Shown here: piece by piece, positions 6,583 through 7,474 of the stretch
Layout of the letters: the number at the start of each line of letters is the position of its first letter
How positions within the stretch are numbered: the stretch's first letter is position 1
From: Clostridia bacterium
GTDB lineage: Bacteria > Bacillota > Clostridia > Oscillospirales > CAG-272
Direction: 5' to 3'
DNA: 7,474 bases
NCBI GenBank assembly: GCA_900753295.1
Contig: CAADYQ010000173.1
Coordinates: 1 to 7,474, forward strand
Position numbers and translations under genes: made by a program
Notes under the pieces: model-generated
Database searches by the model: none
The model's input: only the letters and a program-made list of their open reading frames with translations
What the model was told of the DNA's origin: nothing

Positions 6583-6777
6583 GAGTCTTTTCTGAATAAT
6601 AGGAATATCAAAAATGATATATCCGAAAGGCGGCGCGGCGGGGCGGAATAACGCCGCGGCGACCGTCTTCATAAAATGATATTGAAAAGAAAAATATCCT
6701 ACCGCGGAATAAAATACCTCAAAAAGAATCCTGTGTGCGGTGTTTAAGCGCGGTGGTGTGCGGCAAAAATAATAATG

Positions 6778-6806
6778 TTGACGGAAGACCGCCGGTCGCG
6801 TATGCT
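6778..6806 (+). promoter_or_regulatory. Possible sigma-A promoter for mazF
   Basis: TTGACG (6778-6783) and TATGCT (6801-6806) are spaced by 17 nt, matching the consensus at 9 of 12 positions. Transcription would start near 6813, about 40 nt before the mazF ATG. The -10 box is weak, so expression may be low or may need an activator. Confidence 0.5.
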
Positions 6807-6853
6807 ACATATGGCAGGCGGAATACAGATGGAAAAAGGCAAGAGCGGAAAAA

Positions 6854-7297
6854 ATGAACGGTAACGGTAGCTTTAACAGCGGCGGATACTCCGGCGGGAT
6901 ACGTCGCGGAGATATTTTTTATGCCGATCTTTCACCCGTTGTGGGATCGGAGCAGGGCGGGCTGCGTCCCGTGCTGATAATACAGAACGATGTGGGAAAC
7001 AGGTACAGCCCGACTGTCATAGCGGCGGCGATCACGTCGCGCATGGGCAAAACGCGCCTGCCCACGCATATCGATATCTATGCCGAGAGGGCAGGGCTTT
7101 CACGCGATTCGGTGGTCCTGCTCGAGCAGATACGCACGCTTGACAAGCGGCGGCTCAAGGAACGCATGGGACATCTTGACGAGAACATGATGAACCGCGT
7201 GAACGCCGCGATAGCGGTCTCCTTCGGACTGGGCAGCACCGCGGACGGTCAGCCGTATACTGCCGCGGCGATTGCCGACCATCCGTCGGCAGAATGA
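6854..7297 (+). CDS. mazF: MazF/PemK-family endoribonuclease toxin (EndoA-like)
   Basis: The 147-residue product closely resembles Bacillus subtilis EndoA/NdoA, an RNase that cuts single-stranded mRNA at short specific sites. The family core RRGDIFYADLSPVVGSEQGG runs from residue 17, followed by RPVLIIQND and, further on, SVVLLEQIRTLDKRRL. Arg38 and Thr61 correspond to the catalytic Arg25 and Thr48 of EndoA, so the enzyme should be active. It is longer than EndoA (about 116 residues): about 13 extra Gly/Ser/Asn-rich residues precede the core and about 20 follow it. No other start codon lies in the N-terminal stretch. The ribosome site is weak (GAGCGGA just before the ATG). No antitoxin gene precedes it, although EndoAI normally does. 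The gene is transcribed away from adhE and ends before a strong hairpin. The function of the nuclease is well supported; whether it acts as a toxin here is open. Confidence 0.93.
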   Translation: MNGNGSFNSGGYSGGIRRGDIFYADLSPVVGSEQGGLRPVLIIQNDVGNRYSPTVIAAAITSRMGKTRLPTHIDIYAERAGLSRDSVVLLEQIRTLDKRRLKERMGHLDENMMNRVNAAIAVSFGLGSTADGQPYTAAAIADHPSAE

Positions 7298-7316
7298 TGG
7301 AGTAAACAGCTAAAAT

Positions 7317-7342
7317 GGGCTGTCCCGAAAACGGGACAGCCC
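7317..7342. terminator. Bidirectional terminator hairpin between mazF and the dockerin gene
   Basis: GGGCTGTCCCG (7317-7327) and CGGGACAGCCC (7332-7342) form a perfect 11-bp stem with an AAAA loop, 19 nt after the mazF stop. Flanking A and T tracts (TAAAAT on the left; AAAAATTTTA on the right) give short U-runs in both directions, so the hairpin can end both convergent genes. The U-runs are short (four T), so efficiency may be moderate. Confidence 0.8.
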
Positions 7343-7355
7343 AAAAATTTTAGGG

Positions 7356-7474
7356 TTATTTAAGCGGATAGAGCTTGGGGAGGAGAGTATAACGGAGGAG
7401 ATACACAGCGTCGTTTTTGTCAACAACTCCGTCGCCGTTCATGTCACCGGACTGGTTGAGCGGGTAAAGCTCGC
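7356..7474 (-). CDS. C-terminal end of a dockerin type I protein (5' part beyond the window)
   Basis: The last 38 residues plus the TAA stop (7358-7356) are present. They hold one dockerin repeat: a calcium-binding loop GDMNGDGVVDKND, with Asp10, Asn12, Asp14, Asp18 and Asp21 of the visible fragment, followed by a helix AVYLLRYTLL. Dockerins bind cohesins of scaffoldin proteins and attach secreted enzymes to a cellulosome, so the full protein is probably secreted. LYPL occurs before the repeat (residues 2-5) and again at the end (34-37), which suggests that a second dockerin repeat lies just outside the window. The catalytic part is not visible. The gene converges on mazF and shares its terminator hairpin. 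It has no evident link to the adhE-hydS operon, but it supports a fibre-degrading Ruminococcus-like host. Confidence 0.85.
   Translation of the reverse strand, partial: ELYPLNQSGDMNGDGVVDKNDAVYLLRYTLLPKLYPLK

Larger units (their letters stand above)
6429..6853. other. Divergent intergenic region between adhE and mazF
   Basis: This 425-nt stretch holds no convincing gene. From the adhE side it contains the structured leader, the Rex-like site and the sigma-A promoter (to about 6582). Next comes an A/T-rich segment with a 10-nt direct repeat (AAAATGATAT at 6611-6620 and 6673-6682) and a GC-rich hairpin (7-bp arms 6634-6640 and 6652-6658). The mazF promoter region starts near 6778. Two tiny plus-strand frames (6614-6679, 21 codons; 6676-6747, 23 codons) overlap as ATGA, and the first has an AGGA 9 nt upstream. 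Neither resembles a known protein, and there is no recognisable MazE/EndoAI antitoxin here. Confidence 0.6.

Noticed and set aside
6682..6715. TTGAAA and TAAAAT as a second plus-strand promoter
   Set aside because: The spacer is 22 nt, too long for a sigma-A promoter.
6811..6864. 17-codon frame overlapping the mazF start, as a possible leader peptide or antitoxin
   Set aside because: Its first ATG lies at or before the predicted transcription start, it has no ribosome site, and the peptide has no antitoxin features.
1..7474. CRISPR array, tRNA, rRNA or insertion sequence
   Set aside because: No spaced repeats, cloverleaf-like sequence, transposase motifs or terminal inverted repeats were seen on either strand.

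Overview
The window looks like chromosomal DNA of an anaerobic, H2- and ethanol-forming Firmicute of the Ruminococcus type (Oscillospiraceae). Three things point there: a minus-strand operon with a bifunctional AdhE and a PAS-type sensory [FeFe]-hydrogenase (HydS) next to a kinase and a phosphatase; a dockerin fragment at the right edge, as in cellulosome producers; and a Bacillus/Clostridium-type MazF. The DNA is fairly GC-rich with GC-rich third codon positions. As I recall, R. albus and R. flavefaciens are more AT-rich, so a GC-richer relative seems more likely; the species cannot be fixed from the sequence alone.

Layout. Positions 1-6428 are one minus-strand cluster, read right to left: adhE/aad (6428-3705), an APH-fold kinase (3692-2943), two tandem thioredoxin-like [2Fe-2S] ferredoxins (2855-2613 and 2567-2298), hydS (2298-622) and a SpoIIE/PP2C phosphatase (629 to beyond position 1). 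Junctions are tight: 12 nt between adhE and the kinase, a 1-nt overlap between the second ferredoxin and hydS, and an 8-nt overlap between hydS and the phosphatase. The one looser junction (kinase to first ferredoxin) holds a perfect 11-bp hairpin. Positions 6429-6853 are a divergent intergenic region with a near-consensus sigma-A promoter for adhE, a Rex-like operator over its -10 box, a structured 119-nt leader, and a plausible promoter for mazF on the other strand. Positions 6854-7297 encode MazF on the plus strand. A strong hairpin (7317-7342) separates it from the convergent 3' end of a dockerin gene (7356-7474, minus).

How the genes may work together. AdhE uses NADH to reduce acetyl-CoA to ethanol, the electron sink needed when H2 accumulates. 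HydS probably senses H2 or redox state through an H-cluster and passes the signal through its PAS domain and helical tail to the phosphatase, opposed by the kinase; the two small ferredoxins are candidate electron partners. The Rex-like site would add NADH/NAD+ control. A transcription unit with aad, kinase, hydS, phosphatase, hydA2 and a redox-sensing repressor has been reported in Ruminococcus albus 7 (recalled, not looked up here), so the core is known in outline. The phosphorylation target, the role of the twin ferredoxins and the RNA structures are not known to me.
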